From Phycisphaerae bacterium (GTDB taxonomy: Bacteria; Planctomycetota; Phycisphaerae; Phycisphaerales; UBA1924), in contig BQMO01000013.1 of the NCBI GenBank assembly GCA_022180725.1, positions 1 through 64,000 of the forward strand: a stretch of 64,000 nucleotides of DNA. The letters run 5' to 3'. Below, piece by piece: positions 8,840 to 21,819 of the stretch; position 1 is the first letter of the stretch; the number at the start of each line of letters is the position of its first letter. The notes below the pieces were generated by a model that was not told where the DNA came from, did no database searches, and saw nothing but the letters and a program-made list of their open reading frames with translations. The position numbers and the translations under genes are program-made.

Positions 8840-10810
8840 ATGCCGCCCATGTCCTTCGAAGCCGCTGTTCACGCCCAGGCCATTGAACTCGACCGTCTAT
8901 CGCTCGAAATGTGCGCCGCCGCGGGCAGCGGGCACCCGACCAGCGCCGCGAGCATCGGGCACCTGGTGACGGTGCTGATGTTTTCGACCATGCGCTGGGC
9001 GCCCGACTACCCCGACTACCCCACCAGTGACCGGCTTGTCCTTTCCGAAGGCCACGCCGTGCCCGCGGTCTACGCCGCCGCGGCCAAACTCGGGGTGATG
9101 TACGGCAAGGACCCCGCCAGCCGAAAGCGCCTGACCGTCGCCGACCTCAAGAACCTCCGTGCCATGGCCAGTGAACTCGAAGGCCACCCCAACCCCATGG
9201 AGGGCTTTCCCTTCTTCGACGCGGCGACCGGCAGCCTGGGTCAGGGCCTCTCCATCGCCGCCGGCCTGGGTGAGGCCGCCCGCCTCGACAACTTCGACCG
9301 CCGTATCTACTGCATCATTGGTGACGGCGAGTCTCGCGAAGGACAGATCGCCGAGGCCCTCGATTTTATCGTGGACCGAGGGCTGAAAAACGTTCTCCCG
9401 ATCTTCAACTGTAACGAGTACGGCCAGGCCGACCGCGTGAGCGGTCAGCAATCCGCGGACCTGCTTTCCGCGAAACTCGAGGCCACGGGATTTGAGGTCA
9501 AAGTCATCGACGGGCACAACCCCGCGCAGATCAAGGGTGCATTCGACGCCTTCATCGCCGGGGCCAAGTCCGGCAAGCCCCTCGCCGTCGTGGCCAAGAC
9601 CGTCAAAGGGTGGGGCTCACCCAGTCTGCATGGCGGGGGCTGGCACGGCAAGCCCCCCACGGGCGAGGCGCTCAAGAAGGCCCTCGCCGAACTCGACCAG
9701 AAGCGCATCGAACTCACCACCTCCCTCGCGACGTCCGATGCCTTTACCATAAATCCGCCCGCCGAACTTTCCGCCGCGCCGGCCGAACCCGGCGAACCGC
9801 CGACGCTCAGCGAGTTCATGAACGCCAACGACATGGGGACGCTCCTCCAGAGCGGCGCCCTGGCGACCCGCCGCGCGTACGGCATCGCCCTGCGCGCCCT
9901 CGGGCAGGTCAACGACCGGGTGGTCGTGCTGGACGCCGACGTTTCCAACTCGACGTTCGCGGAGATGTTCAAGAAGGACGCGAAGTGCGCGGGCCGCTTC
10001 GTCGAGTGCAAAATCGCCGAGCAGAACATGTTCTCGGTCGCCGCCGGCATGAGCGCAGGCGGCAAGGTCGCCTTCGCCTCCACCTTCGCCAAGTTCGCGA
10101 CGCGCGGCTACGACCAGATCGAGATGGCCATCTACAGCGGCGCCAACCTGAAGATCGTGGGAAGCCACGCGGGCATCACCCTCGCCGCCGACGGCCCCAG
10201 CCAGATGTCCCTCCCCGACGTCGCGTGGTTCCGGTCGTTCGCGACGATGCGCGATCACCGCGGCAACCCCGGCTGCTATGTCCTCCAGCCCTCGGACGCG
10301 TACGCGGCCTATGCGCTCACGCTCGCCATGGCCGAGTACGAGGGCGCGTGCTACATGCGCACGCTGCGGGCCGATACGGAACTGCTGTACAACGACGGTG
10401 TCGCCTTCAACCTCGGTGGGTTCGAGGTTCTCAACGAAGGACGCGATATCGCCATCCTCGCCGCGGGCTACATGGTGCACGAGGCCAACAAGGCCGTCGA
10501 CCTGCTCGACAAGGAGGGCATCTCCGCGTCCCTCCTCGACATGTATTCGATCCCCTTCGATGCCGAGGGCGTGCTCGACCTCGTCGGGCAGAACAACGGG
10601 CTGGCGCTCAGCGTCGAGGACAACTTCGGCGGCGGGCTAGGCTCGGCCGTGGCCGACGCGCTGCTGGACAGCGGCGACGCCTTCAAACTCCGCCAGATGC
10701 ACGTGAAGCGCATCCCCAAGAGCGCCCGGACGCCCGACGAGATGCTCCAGATGTGCGGGCTGACGGCGGCGGACATCGTCAAGAACGCGAAGGAGATGAT
10801 GGGGGTGTGA
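8840..10810 (+). CDS. tkt: Transketolase
   Basis: 656 residues, full length. A thiamine-diphosphate enzyme that moves two-carbon units between sugar phosphates in the non-oxidative pentose phosphate pathway. The N-terminal domain has 'GSGHPTSAASIGH', 'SEGHAVPA' and the ThDP/Mg2+ motif 'GDGESREGQ...NCNEYGQ' near residue 165. The middle domain carries 'KIAEQNMFSVAAGMSAGGK' with the catalytic Glu, and a C-terminal domain follows. The sequence GGA just before the ATG is a weak ribosome-binding site. A second ATG lies three codons in. rpiB at 31425-31889 belongs to the same pathway but is not linked. Confidence 0.95.
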   Translation: MPPMSFEAAVHAQAIELDRLSLEMCAAAGSGHPTSAASIGHLVTVLMFSTMRWAPDYPDYPTSDRLVLSEGHAVPAVYAAAAKLGVMYGKDPASRKRLTVADLKNLRAMASELEGHPNPMEGFPFFDAATGSLGQGLSIAAGLGEAARLDNFDRRIYCIIGDGESREGQIAEALDFIVDRGLKNVLPIFNCNEYGQADRVSGQQSADLLSAKLEATGFEVKVIDGHNPAQIKGAFDAFIAGAKSGKPLAVVAKTVKGWGSPSLHGGGWHGKPPTGEALKKALAELDQKRIELTTSLATSDAFTINPPAELSAAPAEPGEPPTLSEFMNANDMGTLLQSGALATRRAYGIALRALGQVNDRVVVLDADVSNSTFAEMFKKDAKCAGRFVECKIAEQNMFSVAAGMSAGGKVAFASTFAKFATRGYDQIEMAIYSGANLKIVGSHAGITLAADGPSQMSLPDVAWFRSFATMRDHRGNPGCYVLQPSDAYAAYALTLAMAEYEGACYMRTLRADTELLYNDGVAFNLGGFEVLNEGRDIAILAAGYMVHEANKAVDLLDKEGISASLLDMYSIPFDAEGVLDLVGQNNGLALSVEDNFGGGLGSAVADALLDSGDAFKLRQMHVKRIPKSARTPDEMLQMCGLTAADIVKNAKEMMGV

Positions 10811-10877
10811 ATCCTCTATATGAAGAGCAGTTCCGCGCCTTCGAGGCGAGGGGGTGCTCGGCAGCGGTCGTGTTCGC

Positions 10878-11906
10878 TCAGAGTTGCCTCGCAAGGAGTG
10901 CGAGAACGTGCGAGGCTGAGTTCGCGACTTCGGCATTGTCGTCGCGTTGCAAGGTCATTAAAAACTCGACAGTTGTCTCATCAGGGTAGTTTGCGAGTGC
11001 GAGCACGGCGATTTGCCGGGTTTCCACGCGTGTACCGAGTTTTCCACCGGTTGCTGTTTCCATCAGTGTGCGTTTTGCCTTCTCGCCGTTGATCGAGATT
11101 GCCGCTTCGTAGACCTGATGGGGCGGGGCGTCGGGGCGGTCGATGAGCGACAAGAGGTATGCTGCCGCGTCAGGCGCGTCTGCGTGCGCCAGTGCCGTGG
11201 CCGCAGACTGAAGCACATCGTCATCGGAGGGATGGCGTTCCGGGTCGAGGAGCGACATCAGACCTGAAACCGCCCTTCGATTTCGCACATGGGACAGGAG
11301 CGAGACGAGGCGGTCGCGAGATTCCGAAGGCGGCAACGACTCGATCTCTTCCGCCAATCGTCGGGCGTCGTTGCTTTCGAAACTTGCGCCAAGGGCTTCG
11401 GTACACGCCTGGACGACTCGATCATCTTGGCTCTCAACGAGAACTGCGAGAAGCAACTCATGTGAATCCGAGTTGCGCACATCGCCAAGGCTGCGAGCGA
11501 TGTCATCCCCAAGTTCGCTATCGCCAGCACGATACTTCAGGTCGATGATCGCCATAACTGCGGTTGGGGTGCCGATTTCGGAGAGCACCGCAGCGGCTTC
11601 TGCCCAGAGCATCGGATCATGGTGGTCGCGCGTCCAAGACTGGAGGACTTCGAGCAAGATCGACGAATCTGCGCTCAATATGCCAACCAGTTCCCTCACC
11701 GGCAACGAAGTGTGACTCGAGAGGTGTGTGCCGTACCCACGTGCGTCCGATGGTGATTTTGACGGCAACGCGGGTTGAAGAGTGGTGCGAGCAGTCGGCA
11801 ATCCGTGCGCGATGAATGTTGAGATGCGCGTCGGAAGCGTCAGGGCAACGAACACACCCGTCGCGAGAAGCAGAATCGAAGAAAGCACTAATCGTCGGAG
11901 AGTCAT
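10878..11906 (-). CDS. Membrane-anchored HEAT-repeat protein
   Basis: 342 residues. One hydrophobic helix (residues about 7-26) is followed by an exported, all-helical region with at least five HEAT-like repeats, e.g. 'AVMAIIDLKYRAGDSELGDDIARSLGD', then repeats starting near 'AVSGLMSLLDP' and 'TVEFLMTLQR'. Such repeats form solenoids that bind other proteins. The gene starts 15 bases after the PPC-lipase gene, so the two are probably one transcript, and the DNA is less GC-rich than the neighbours. It converges with transketolase. No catalytic motif is seen. Confidence 0.75.
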   Translation of the reverse strand: MTLRRLVLSSILLLATGVFVALTLPTRISTFIAHGLPTARTTLQPALPSKSPSDARGYGTHLSSHTSLPVRELVGILSADSSILLEVLQSWTRDHHDPMLWAEAAAVLSEIGTPTAVMAIIDLKYRAGDSELGDDIARSLGDVRNSDSHELLLAVLVESQDDRVVQACTEALGASFESNDARRLAEEIESLPPSESRDRLVSLLSHVRNRRAVSGLMSLLDPERHPSDDDVLQSAATALAHADAPDAAAYLLSLIDRPDAPPHQVYEAAISINGEKAKRTLMETATGGKLGTRVETRQIAVLALANYPDETTVEFLMTLQRDDNAEVANSASHVLALLARQL

Positions 11907-11921
11907 GGTTGATGTCTCGGC

Positions 11922-13889
11922 TTAGCGGTTGATCGTCGTGATTGCTGAGTTTCCACGCGCCATGTACTTGAACTGAGTCGCCAACGGAACGCCTCCGGAG
12001 GCCGTAACATTGAACACGCCCTCGAATGGTCGCGTGATGTTATTGGCCGTCGTGCCCACCCCATTGAATACGTTCTCTTTCCAGATGGCGCGTACTGGCA
12101 TCTGCGATGGCTGGAAATGGCCGCCGAACGCGCCGTCCATGACGATCTTCGCATACTGTGTCACAATGCCGTTGTGGACATCCGACGCTCCCACCAAGCC
12201 CAACAAAGGCACGCTAGCGGGGAATGTGAGTACGAACGACGCGTCCGCCCGTTCTGCGTAAGTTTGACTTCCGTAGGCACTGCCGGTGAAATTTCCCCTG
12301 CCAAGGAACGCCCACGCGACCTTGGAGTGTTTCTTGAAGTCGATGTCCTTGAACGAGGTCATATCGGAAACGGAGTTTGCCGGGTCAAGCGCCACGAATC
12401 GGTTAACCTTGATCTTCCGAGCCACTTCGTTACCGACGTATGTACCCCAACTGTGGCCAGCGATATCCAAGAGGTCACCGGAGATGCTGTGGTTGCCTTT
12501 GAGAATGGTGCTCGCGGCCTGGCCGACGCGATCAAACCGGTTTCGGTACAGCGCGACAGGGACGATCGAGGCTGCGGTGGTGCTCCAGTCCAGGTAGGCA
12601 AGTTGCCCGCGCCCGTTGTAGGTCTGAGTTGCGAGTGCGTCGCCCAAATCACGCACGTACTCAGAAGTTGGGCTTGCGTTGCGACCGTGGACCACAAGCC
12701 AAGTCTTGGTGCCCGGCAGAAGGCTGCCACCGGTGTACGGTCGGATTCGCACCAAGTGGCTTTCGTTTCCATGAAGGACGGGCATCGTCAGTGCATCAAC
12801 GTACGTTGCGACCAGCGACACCCCATCGAACTCACGATACCCTCGAACGAGTACATACCAGTTTCCCGCAGTGGGATTCAGAATCTCGATGACCTCGTCG
12901 TTGCCCGCCTTGGTGGATTTTGTTCTGTATGAGTTGCGAGTGGCTGGCGAGTCGGCCTGAACGTAGATGTCGGCGTTTTCGTTGTTGGCACGGGAACCGC
13001 CGAAGAGGCGCACCACGAGTCGCTTCTGGTTGGTCGGCACGGCGATCCTGAACTGCTGTTCTGACGACTGCAGGCCGGATATCCCGGAACGCACCACGTT
13101 CGACTCGAGCGCGGTGACAGAAACCGTAGGCGTCGTCGAATGTACAGCGGTGAGCGTGATGCCGGAGTACGCCGCGCTGCCCCAGAGTGCAATGTACCAA
13201 TCGCCCGCTTGCGGCGACTCGACGACGACGGACTCTGCATTGTTTGGAGTTGCGGAGATGCGGTCATACTCGTTGAACGAAGGAACCTCGCCACGAAGTA
13301 CCAGCATGTCGACGTTGCCATGTCCGCCGCTTGTCCTGATTTCCAGACGCGCGCGACCGACCGGGACCGTGATCTTATAGATGCGGAGCGAGTACCGATC
13401 TCCGCTGATTCCTGTTCGTGGCTGGGCGTTCGTCAAGTTCGTCACGGTGGCCGCGCTGTGCGGTTGAACGGCCGCCATGATCGATACCCCGCTGTACGTC
13501 GGGTCGCCTTTGAGCATGACATACCACTCCCCTGGAGCGGGGTCGGGAATCCCAACCGCTTCTTGGTTTCCGGGACCCTCTGAGGCATCGTCGTAGTTGA
13601 GCGTCGTCGGCGGAGATCCATGCCGCACATACAGGTCAACGTCTCCCGAACCGCCGCCCGTCGCAACGGCGAAGGCCGCCTGGCCTGTCGGCACAATGAC
13701 TCTGAAGACCCGAACCTGACCGGCTGATCCGCTCAGGCCGTTAACTTGCTCGTAGGGCGGGAGGTTCACTGGTGGCGGATTAGATTGCGCACTCGCGACG
13801 CGCGGACATAGGCACAGGATAATCGCGGCAAGCAAGGCTGCATGAGTCCATGTGTGGCAGTTGATGAAATGTGATTGGATTGAGTTCAT
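11922..13889 (-). CDS. Secreted lipase-like alpha/beta hydrolase with three N-terminal PPC domains
   Basis: 655 residues with a signal peptide ending near 'RVASA-QSNPP'. Three tandem PPC (bacterial pre-peptidase C-terminal) beta-sandwich domains follow, each with 'YDD/YDR...GNQEA...GEWYVML/GDWYIAL/GNWYVLV' (residues about 40-360). The last third resembles pancreatic-type lipases: 'TWLVVHGRNA', 'LAYLDWS', the nucleophile elbow 'GHSWG' near residue 477, 'RFVALDPAN' and a late 'DVHNGIVTQYAKIV' that could supply the catalytic His. PPC domains normally follow a peptidase; here they precede a hydrolase. The ATG at 13889 has GGAGG 5 bases upstream. It sits between a Ser/Thr kinase gene and a HEAT gene on the same strand. 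Confidence 0.8.
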   Translation of the reverse strand: MNSIQSHFINCHTWTHAALLAAIILCLCPRVASAQSNPPPVNLPPYEQVNGLSGSAGQVRVFRVIVPTGQAAFAVATGGGSGDVDLYVRHGSPPTTLNYDDASEGPGNQEAVGIPDPAPGEWYVMLKGDPTYSGVSIMAAVQPHSAATVTNLTNAQPRTGISGDRYSLRIYKITVPVGRARLEIRTSGGHGNVDMLVLRGEVPSFNEYDRISATPNNAESVVVESPQAGDWYIALWGSAAYSGITLTAVHSTTPTVSVTALESNVVRSGISGLQSSEQQFRIAVPTNQKRLVVRLFGGSRANNENADIYVQADSPATRNSYRTKSTKAGNDEVIEILNPTAGNWYVLVRGYREFDGVSLVATYVDALTMPVLHGNESHLVRIRPYTGGSLLPGTKTWLVVHGRNASPTSEYVRDLGDALATQTYNGRGQLAYLDWSTTAASIVPVALYRNRFDRVGQAASTILKGNHSISGDLLDIAGHSWGTYVGNEVARKIKVNRFVALDPANSVSDMTSFKDIDFKKHSKVAWAFLGRGNFTGSAYGSQTYAERADASFVLTFPASVPLLGLVGASDVHNGIVTQYAKIVMDGAFGGHFQPSQMPVRAIWKENVFNGVGTTANNITRPFEGVFNVTASGGVPLATQFKYMARGNSAITTINR

Positions 13890-13976
13890 GGTGCCTCCAG
13901 ATTGGTGCCGGGGGTCAGAACAACCCCTCATGACATCAAACGCAGGCCGCGGCAACGCATAGGGCAATGGGGACTC

Positions 13977-16172
<2,196 letters not shown>

Positions 16173-16272
16173 GATGAGCGCGCAGCGTCGCGGGTGTGGG
16201 CGCGATGCCTCTTGCAGAAACGCAGCGGATGTGCCATGATAGTGCCCGGTGGTATTCTATGTGGGGGCACAC

Positions 16273-16962
16273 ATGGCCGGTTCGCGGGGGCTGGAACAGA
16301 CCGGGGCGAGATTCGAGACGACGCGATGGTCGCTGGTGGCTCGCCTGCGCGATGGGGGCGGGGCGGACCGGGACGAAGCGTACAACGAACTCGCGCGGGT
16401 GTATTGGCCGCCGGTGTATGGGTTTCTGCGTGGTCGCGGTATGCACGTGCACGATGCGCGGGACGCGACGCAGGCGTTCTTCGCGGATGTTGTTGTGGGG
16501 CGGTCGCTGGTGGAGACGGCCACGGGCGGGCGGCTGCGGGCGTTGATCCTGGTCGCGCTGAAGCGGTATGTGGTGGACCTGAGTCGTCGCGACGACGTGC
16601 GCGGCAGGCGCGTCGTGCACGTCGAGATCGACGCGGATCGCGCGGAGCAGATGCGGGATACGACGGCGAACGGTGACCTGGGCACGGCGTTCGAGGCGGA
16701 GTGGGACGCGGCGGAACTGCGCGAGGCGGTGCGGCGTTGCGAGGCATATTGCCGCGCGAAGGGGATGGCGAACCACTGGGAGGTGTTCGAGGCGCGGGAG
16801 TTACGGCCGAGGCTGTCGCAGGTAGAAGCGGTTCCCTTGGCGGTGTTGGCGGCGCGTCTGGGGTATCGGACCGAGGCGGACGCCGCGGCGGGTGTGCAGG
16901 TCGTCAAGAAGCGGCTGCGGGTGTTTTTGAGCGAGGTGAGGGCGGAGGCGGATGGGGTGTAA
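16273..16962 (+). CDS. ECF-type RNA polymerase sigma factor
   Basis: About 229 residues from the ATG at 16273; another in-frame ATG lies at 16249. The N-terminal part '[12 protein letters not shown]', '[21 protein letters not shown]' and '[14 protein letters not shown]' matches sigma-70 region 2 of ECF factors common in planctomycetes. The C-terminal part ends with '[30 protein letters not shown]', a region-4-like helix-turn-helix. A GGGGG run lies shortly before 16273. It is divergent from the Ser/Thr kinase gene and converges on the peptide-release-factor gene with 2 bases between the stops. No anti-sigma gene is adjacent, so the kinase is the likely controller (inference). Confidence 0.85.
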   Translation: MAGSRGLEQTGARFETTRWSLVARLRDGGGADRDEAYNELARVYWPPVYGFLRGRGMHVHDARDATQAFFADVVVGRSLVETATGGRLRALILVALKRYVVDLSRRDDVRGRRVVHVEIDADRAEQMRDTTANGDLGTAFEAEWDAAELREAVRRCEAYCRAKGMANHWEVFEARELRPRLSQVEAVPLAVLAARLGYRTEADAAAGVQVVKKRLRVFLSEVRAEADGV

Positions 16963-16964
16963 GG

Positions 16965-17423
16965 CTACTCGCCGCTATCGCGTCGCCCCCGCTTGATCTC
17001 GCCACGGATCCGCTTGCCTTCGAGCCGGCGTTCCTTGCTGCCACGGCTGGGCCTGGTCTTCTTGCGGATCTTCGGGCGCACGAGCGCGTGCTTGACAAGG
17101 TCGCCGAGTCGCTCAATGGCCAAGGCTTTATTGCGCTCCTGCGAGCGCTCTTCGTCGGCGGGAATGACCAGTTCATCGTGCGTCGTCAGGTAGAGCGACG
17201 CGTGGGAGCGCAGGCGGGCGAGCGCGTCGTGATGCAGCGGCAGGTCGAGGAGTCGCACGCGGAGCGTGGCCTTGGTGGCCCGCTTGTTGACGTTCTGCCC
17301 CCCGGGGCCGGAACTGCTGGCGAACGTGAACTCCAGCACGCCGGGCGACACGACCACGCCGGGAGCAAGGCGGATGCCGGGATGGTCGTTCGCCGCGGTC
17401 ATGCCCGGAGCGTATTCGGGCAC
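16965..17423 (-). CDS. arfB: Peptidyl-tRNA hydrolase ArfB (release-factor-like ribosome rescue)
   Basis: 152 residues. It carries the class I release factor catalytic loop 'SSGPGGQNVNK' (GGQ) but no codon-recognition domain. It ends in a basic tail ('RPKIRKKTRPSRGSKERRLEGKRIRG') of the kind that inserts into the empty mRNA channel. This combination is ArfB/YaeJ, which frees ribosomes stalled on non-stop mRNA by hydrolysing peptidyl-tRNA. The start may be the first codon given or an ATG seven codons later ('MTAANDH'). It is divergent from the DegT gene and converges with the ECF sigma factor. Confidence 0.9.
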   Translation of the reverse strand: MPEYAPGMTAANDHPGIRLAPGVVVSPGVLEFTFASSSGPGGQNVNKRATKATLRVRLLDLPLHHDALARLRSHASLYLTTHDELVIPADEERSQERNKALAIERLGDLVKHALVRPKIRKKTRPSRGSKERRLEGKRIRGEIKRGRRDSGE

Positions 17424-17477
17424 AAGGCCCGATGGGCACGGGGGGCGGGGCCGCGACGGCGAGGACTACCCTGAGAC

Positions 17478-18653
<1,176 letters not shown>

Positions 18654-18668
18654 CGCGGGCGCGGCGCG

Positions 18669-19520
18669 TCAGGCACGCGGTTCCACCGCGGCTCGGATGC
18701 GGCTGATCGCGCCGAGCAGCGCGGGGACGGACTCCAGCGGGAGCATCGTACTTGCGTCGCTCATGGCCTTCGCGGGATCAGGGTGCGTCTCGATGAACAA
18801 GGCGTGGACACCCGCCGCCGTTGCGGCCTTGGCCAGCAGCGGGCCGCGGTCGGGGCGGCCGCCGGTGGTTTCGCCCGCGCCGGGGAGTTGCGTGGAATGG
18901 GTGACGTCAAAGCAAACGGGGGGCGGGCCGCCATCGGCCTTGAGGTCCATCAGGTCCCCCAGGCCGAGGAAGTCGTTGACGAGGCGGCCGTAGCCGAAGG
19001 TTGTGCCGCGCTCGGTGAGCATGATGTTGGTGCAGCCGGCTTCGGCGAGTTTGCGGGCTGGGCCGGTCATCTCGTGCGGGGCGAGGAACTGGCCCTTCTT
19101 GACGTTGACGCCCCGCCCGTGCTTCGCCGCGCCCTCGCCCGCCGCGCACAACAGGTCGGTCTGTCGGCACAGGAACGCGGGAATCTGGAGGAGATCAACG
19201 ACCGCCGCGGCCGGCTCGGCCTGCTCGGGCGTGTGGATGTCAGTGGTAAGGGGCGTGCCCAGTTTCTCGCGGATGGTGTGCATCCAGGAGAGGCCGCGCT
19301 CCAGGCCCGGCCCGCGGGGCGAGCGGATGCTGGATCGGTTGGCCTTGTCAAACGAGGCCTTGAATACGTAGGCGAGCCCCAGGGCGGCGCAGGCGTCGCG
19401 GAGCCGCGTGCCGATGGCCAGACCCATGTCGAGCGATTCGAGCACGCACGGCCCGGCGATGATCGCGAGCGGGCGCGATGGTCCGATCGTGACATGGCCT
19501 ACGGTGCACAGTCGCGGCAT
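18669..19520 (-). CDS. kdsA: 3-deoxy-8-phosphooctulonate synthase (Kdo-8-P synthase)
   Basis: 283 residues, the usual size. It condenses phosphoenolpyruvate with arabinose-5-phosphate in Kdo synthesis for LPS. Seen are 'IAGPCVLES', 'FKASFDKANRSS' (substrate-binding), 'TDIHTPEQ', 'IPAFLCRQTDLL', 'VKKGQFLAP', 'FDVTHSTQLPG' and 'FIETHPDPAKAMSDA'. The Cys of 'FKASFDKANR..' metal-type variants is not evident at the front, but 'GPCVLES' has Cys. The ATG at 19520 is chosen because family similarity begins right after it; the frame upstream is open but lacks similarity. Shows that the outer membrane carries LPS. Confidence 0.95.
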   Translation of the reverse strand: MPRLCTVGHVTIGPSRPLAIIAGPCVLESLDMGLAIGTRLRDACAALGLAYVFKASFDKANRSSIRSPRGPGLERGLSWMHTIREKLGTPLTTDIHTPEQAEPAAAVVDLLQIPAFLCRQTDLLCAAGEGAAKHGRGVNVKKGQFLAPHEMTGPARKLAEAGCTNIMLTERGTTFGYGRLVNDFLGLGDLMDLKADGGPPPVCFDVTHSTQLPGAGETTGGRPDRGPLLAKAATAAGVHALFIETHPDPAKAMSDASTMLPLESVPALLGAISRIRAAVEPRA

Positions 19521-19611
19521 TGCCAGAGGGTAGCGGGCGCGGAGTGCCAACGGCGGCACTAGAATAATGGAGTTCGGCATTGGTTATTGCGGCGATCAGA
19601 TTGGAGGCCAC

Positions 19612-20505
19612 ATGCCCACGGGTTCAGCGGTCGTTGTCGGGGTTGATTTCTCCACCTGCGGGGCGACCGCGCTGCGCCAGGCCGTCCGAATCGGCTCGTG
19701 GTCCCGCTCGGCGGTGCACGCGGTGCACGTCATTGACACGATGGCGCTCATCGAACTCGAATCCGCCTTCATGACCTCGGCCCCGGACCTGCACCGGTAC
19801 ATGACCGAAGAGGCGACGCGCTCGTGGGGCAGGATTTCGGCGGACGTGCCCGGGGCCGCCGGGGCCAAGTTCCACGTCGCGACCGATACGCCGGCGCGTG
19901 GGCTGGCGCGGGCGGCGAGCGAGCACGCGGCGTGGCTGCTGGTGGTCGGTGCGCACGGGGAACGGGCGCACGCGGGAGCCGGGGTCGTGGCCAGCGCCTG
20001 CGCCCGGAGCGCCCCGTGCGACGTGCTGCTGGCGGCCGAAGGCGCCGCCGGGCCGTACAAGACCATCGTGGTCGGTATCGATTTCTCCGAAACGTCCCGC
20101 CGGGCACTCGAACGGGCGATGCGCATCGCCGCCCAGGACGGCGCCCAGGTGCACGCCGTGCACGTCTACCGCGCGCCGTGGGCGGGGCTGCACCTGCGCC
20201 CCGCGGCCTTGAAGGACGACCCGACGGGCCAGGCGCGATACCGCGACATGCTCCGCGAGAAACTGGAAGCGTTTTGTGCACCGACCGACCCGGAGGTGAC
20301 GTGGACCAAGCCGCGCTTCGAGGTGATCGACAGCCGTGGGCACGGGCACGGGCTGGCGTCGTACACACGGTCGAGCGGGGCCGACCTGGTCGTGCTCGGG
20401 ACGCGCGGGAAAACGAACGTGCGTGATGTCCTGCTGGGAAGTACGGCGGAGCGGGTGATCCGCGAGTCGCCGTGCTCCATGCTGGTCGTGAGGCCCGCGG
20501 AATGA
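19612..20505 (+). CDS. Tandem universal stress protein (two Usp domains)
   Basis: 297 residues from the ATG at 19612, which has GGAGG 5 bases upstream. Two UspA-like domains lie in tandem (residues about 5-140 and 146-297), each starting with a 'VVVGVDFS/IVVGIDFSE' strand. The second keeps the ATP-binding pattern G-x2-G-x9-G-S ('GTRGKTNVRDVLLGST'). The first has a degenerate version ('GAHGERAHAG'), so probably only the second binds nucleotide. Cytoplasmic stress-associated protein. It is divergent from kdsA and followed by a strong terminator hairpin. Confidence 0.9.
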   Translation: MPTGSAVVVGVDFSTCGATALRQAVRIGSWSRSAVHAVHVIDTMALIELESAFMTSAPDLHRYMTEEATRSWGRISADVPGAAGAKFHVATDTPARGLARAASEHAAWLLVVGAHGERAHAGAGVVASACARSAPCDVLLAAEGAAGPYKTIVVGIDFSETSRRALERAMRIAAQDGAQVHAVHVYRAPWAGLHLRPAALKDDPTGQARYRDMLREKLEAFCAPTDPEVTWTKPRFEVIDSRGHGHGLASYTRSSGADLVVLGTRGKTNVRDVLLGSTAERVIRESPCSMLVVRPAE

Positions 20506-20508
20506 ACA

Positions 20509-20535
20509 ACGCCCGCGACAATGGGTCGCGGGCGT
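20509..20535. terminator. Bidirectional hairpin terminator
   Basis: Perfect 11-bp stem (acgcccgcgac / gtcgcgggcgt) with a 5-base loop, 3 bases after the stop of the Usp gene and 23 bases from the end of the convergent porin gene. It can serve both genes. Confidence 0.75.
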
Positions 20536-20558
20536 CATGAACTCCACGGTTGTGCGGA

Positions 20559-21758
20559 TCAGAACATGACCTGCGCCTGAACTCGGAGGGCCACCTGGCC
20601 GTCTTCCGTATCGGCGAGGAGGTTGGAGCCGGTCGTGGGCGACACGAGGGCGTTGGTGCCCTCGTCGTTGAAGTAATACTGGACGTCGGCGGAGATTTTG
20701 ACGGCGTGGGACTGGGGCGAGACGTAGTAGTTGACGCCCGCGGTCAGCGTGTGGAAATCGTCGCCGTTGGCGTCGTCCGGGAAGATGGCGTCGTAGCGGG
20801 CGAACGCCTCGCACTGGTCGGAGAAGAAGAACCCGCCCTGAACGACAACGCCGAAATCGTCGGTCGAGGCGCCCCCGGCGGGGTCGGTATTGCGCCATGC
20901 GCCCGCGGCGAAGAGGTTCCATCCATCGCCCTCGATGGACACGTCGACGGTGGCGGAGAAGACGGCGGTGTCGGTGGTGCCGCCGGTTTCGCCCCCATCG
21001 TGATAATGGACGGCCGCGCCGACCAGCCCGGCGTACTTCGAGCCACGCCACGAGGTGAAGTCCTCGAAGCGCTTGAAGTCGCCGTCGCCCCAACGGAACT
21101 CGCCGCGGGCGGTCAGGCCGAAGTCGGCCTCGCTGCCGCTGGTGAAGTCGGTGTTGATGGCGTTGCCCCCGTCGGAGACCTCGGCCCAGCCGCGGAACTT
21201 CTCGCCCTCGTAGCCGAGCTGGATGCCCTGGGAGCGCATCTGGCTGAACACGGTGTTGAACGTGGATCGCTCCACGGTGAGTTGGCGGACGTCGGAGATG
21301 AGTTCCTCGCGCATGAAGGGGACTTTGAACTGACCCCAGCGGACGTTCATGCCGTTGTCGAACTTGTACTGGGCGAAACCGTCGACCAGCGTGAAGACAC
21401 CCGTGGAACGCGAGAACTCTCCGACGATGTCGAAGGTGAGGTTCTTGTCCCAGATGGAGCCCTTCATGCCGAGGCGGGTGCGGCGCATCTGGAAGCCGTG
21501 CGTGAAGTCGCCCTGCTCCCCGGCGGAATCTTCATCGCGAAAGTTGGCGAGGTAGCGGAACTGGGTGAACCCGTACACCTTCAGCGTGTTGGCACCGCCG
21601 TCGGTGATGAAGAAGTTGCCCTTCTCCCAGCCCGCGCCGGTTTCCGCGAGCGACGAGGTGCGCATCGCGGCGTCGGCGCGGAGTTCATCGGCGGGGTCGA
21701 ACGATTGGGCCGAGGCCGACCCGGCGATGAGGGCGAGCGGGAGAGCGATGATCTTCAT
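20559..21758 (-). CDS. Outer-membrane porin, phosphate-selective porin O/P-like
   Basis: 399 residues with a signal peptide ending 'GSASA-QSFD'. The rest is alternating beta-strand sequence typical of a 16-strand barrel: 'FRYLANFRDED', 'RRTRLGMKGSIWDKNLTFDIVGEF', 'GFAQYKFDNGMNVRWGQFKVPFMREEL'. The protein ends in Phe ('VQAQVMF'), the signal read by the outer-membrane assembly machinery. It resembles the OprP/OprO family, though substrate cannot be read from sequence. The ATG at 21758 starts the signal peptide. A candidate promoter with an overlapping palindrome lies about 60-100 bases upstream. Confidence 0.85.
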   Translation of the reverse strand: MKIIALPLALIAGSASAQSFDPADELRADAAMRTSSLAETGAGWEKGNFFITDGGANTLKVYGFTQFRYLANFRDEDSAGEQGDFTHGFQMRRTRLGMKGSIWDKNLTFDIVGEFSRSTGVFTLVDGFAQYKFDNGMNVRWGQFKVPFMREELISDVRQLTVERSTFNTVFSQMRSQGIQLGYEGEKFRGWAEVSDGGNAINTDFTSGSEADFGLTARGEFRWGDGDFKRFEDFTSWRGSKYAGLVGAAVHYHDGGETGGTTDTAVFSATVDVSIEGDGWNLFAAGAWRNTDPAGGASTDDFGVVVQGGFFFSDQCEAFARYDAIFPDDANGDDFHTLTAGVNYYVSPQSHAVKISADVQYYFNDEGTNALVSPTTGSNLLADTEDGQVALRVQAQVMF

Positions 21759-21819
21759 GCAAGGCTCCAGGTTTGGGTGCATTGAACCGGCGAAGGGCTG
21801 GGGAACTGCCGGATGATCC

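Noticed and set aside
20550..21785. 411-residue plus-strand frame over the porin gene
   Set aside because: Composition of an antisense shadow (runs of Val, Gly, Glu); the minus strand encodes a porin with signal peptide and terminal Phe.
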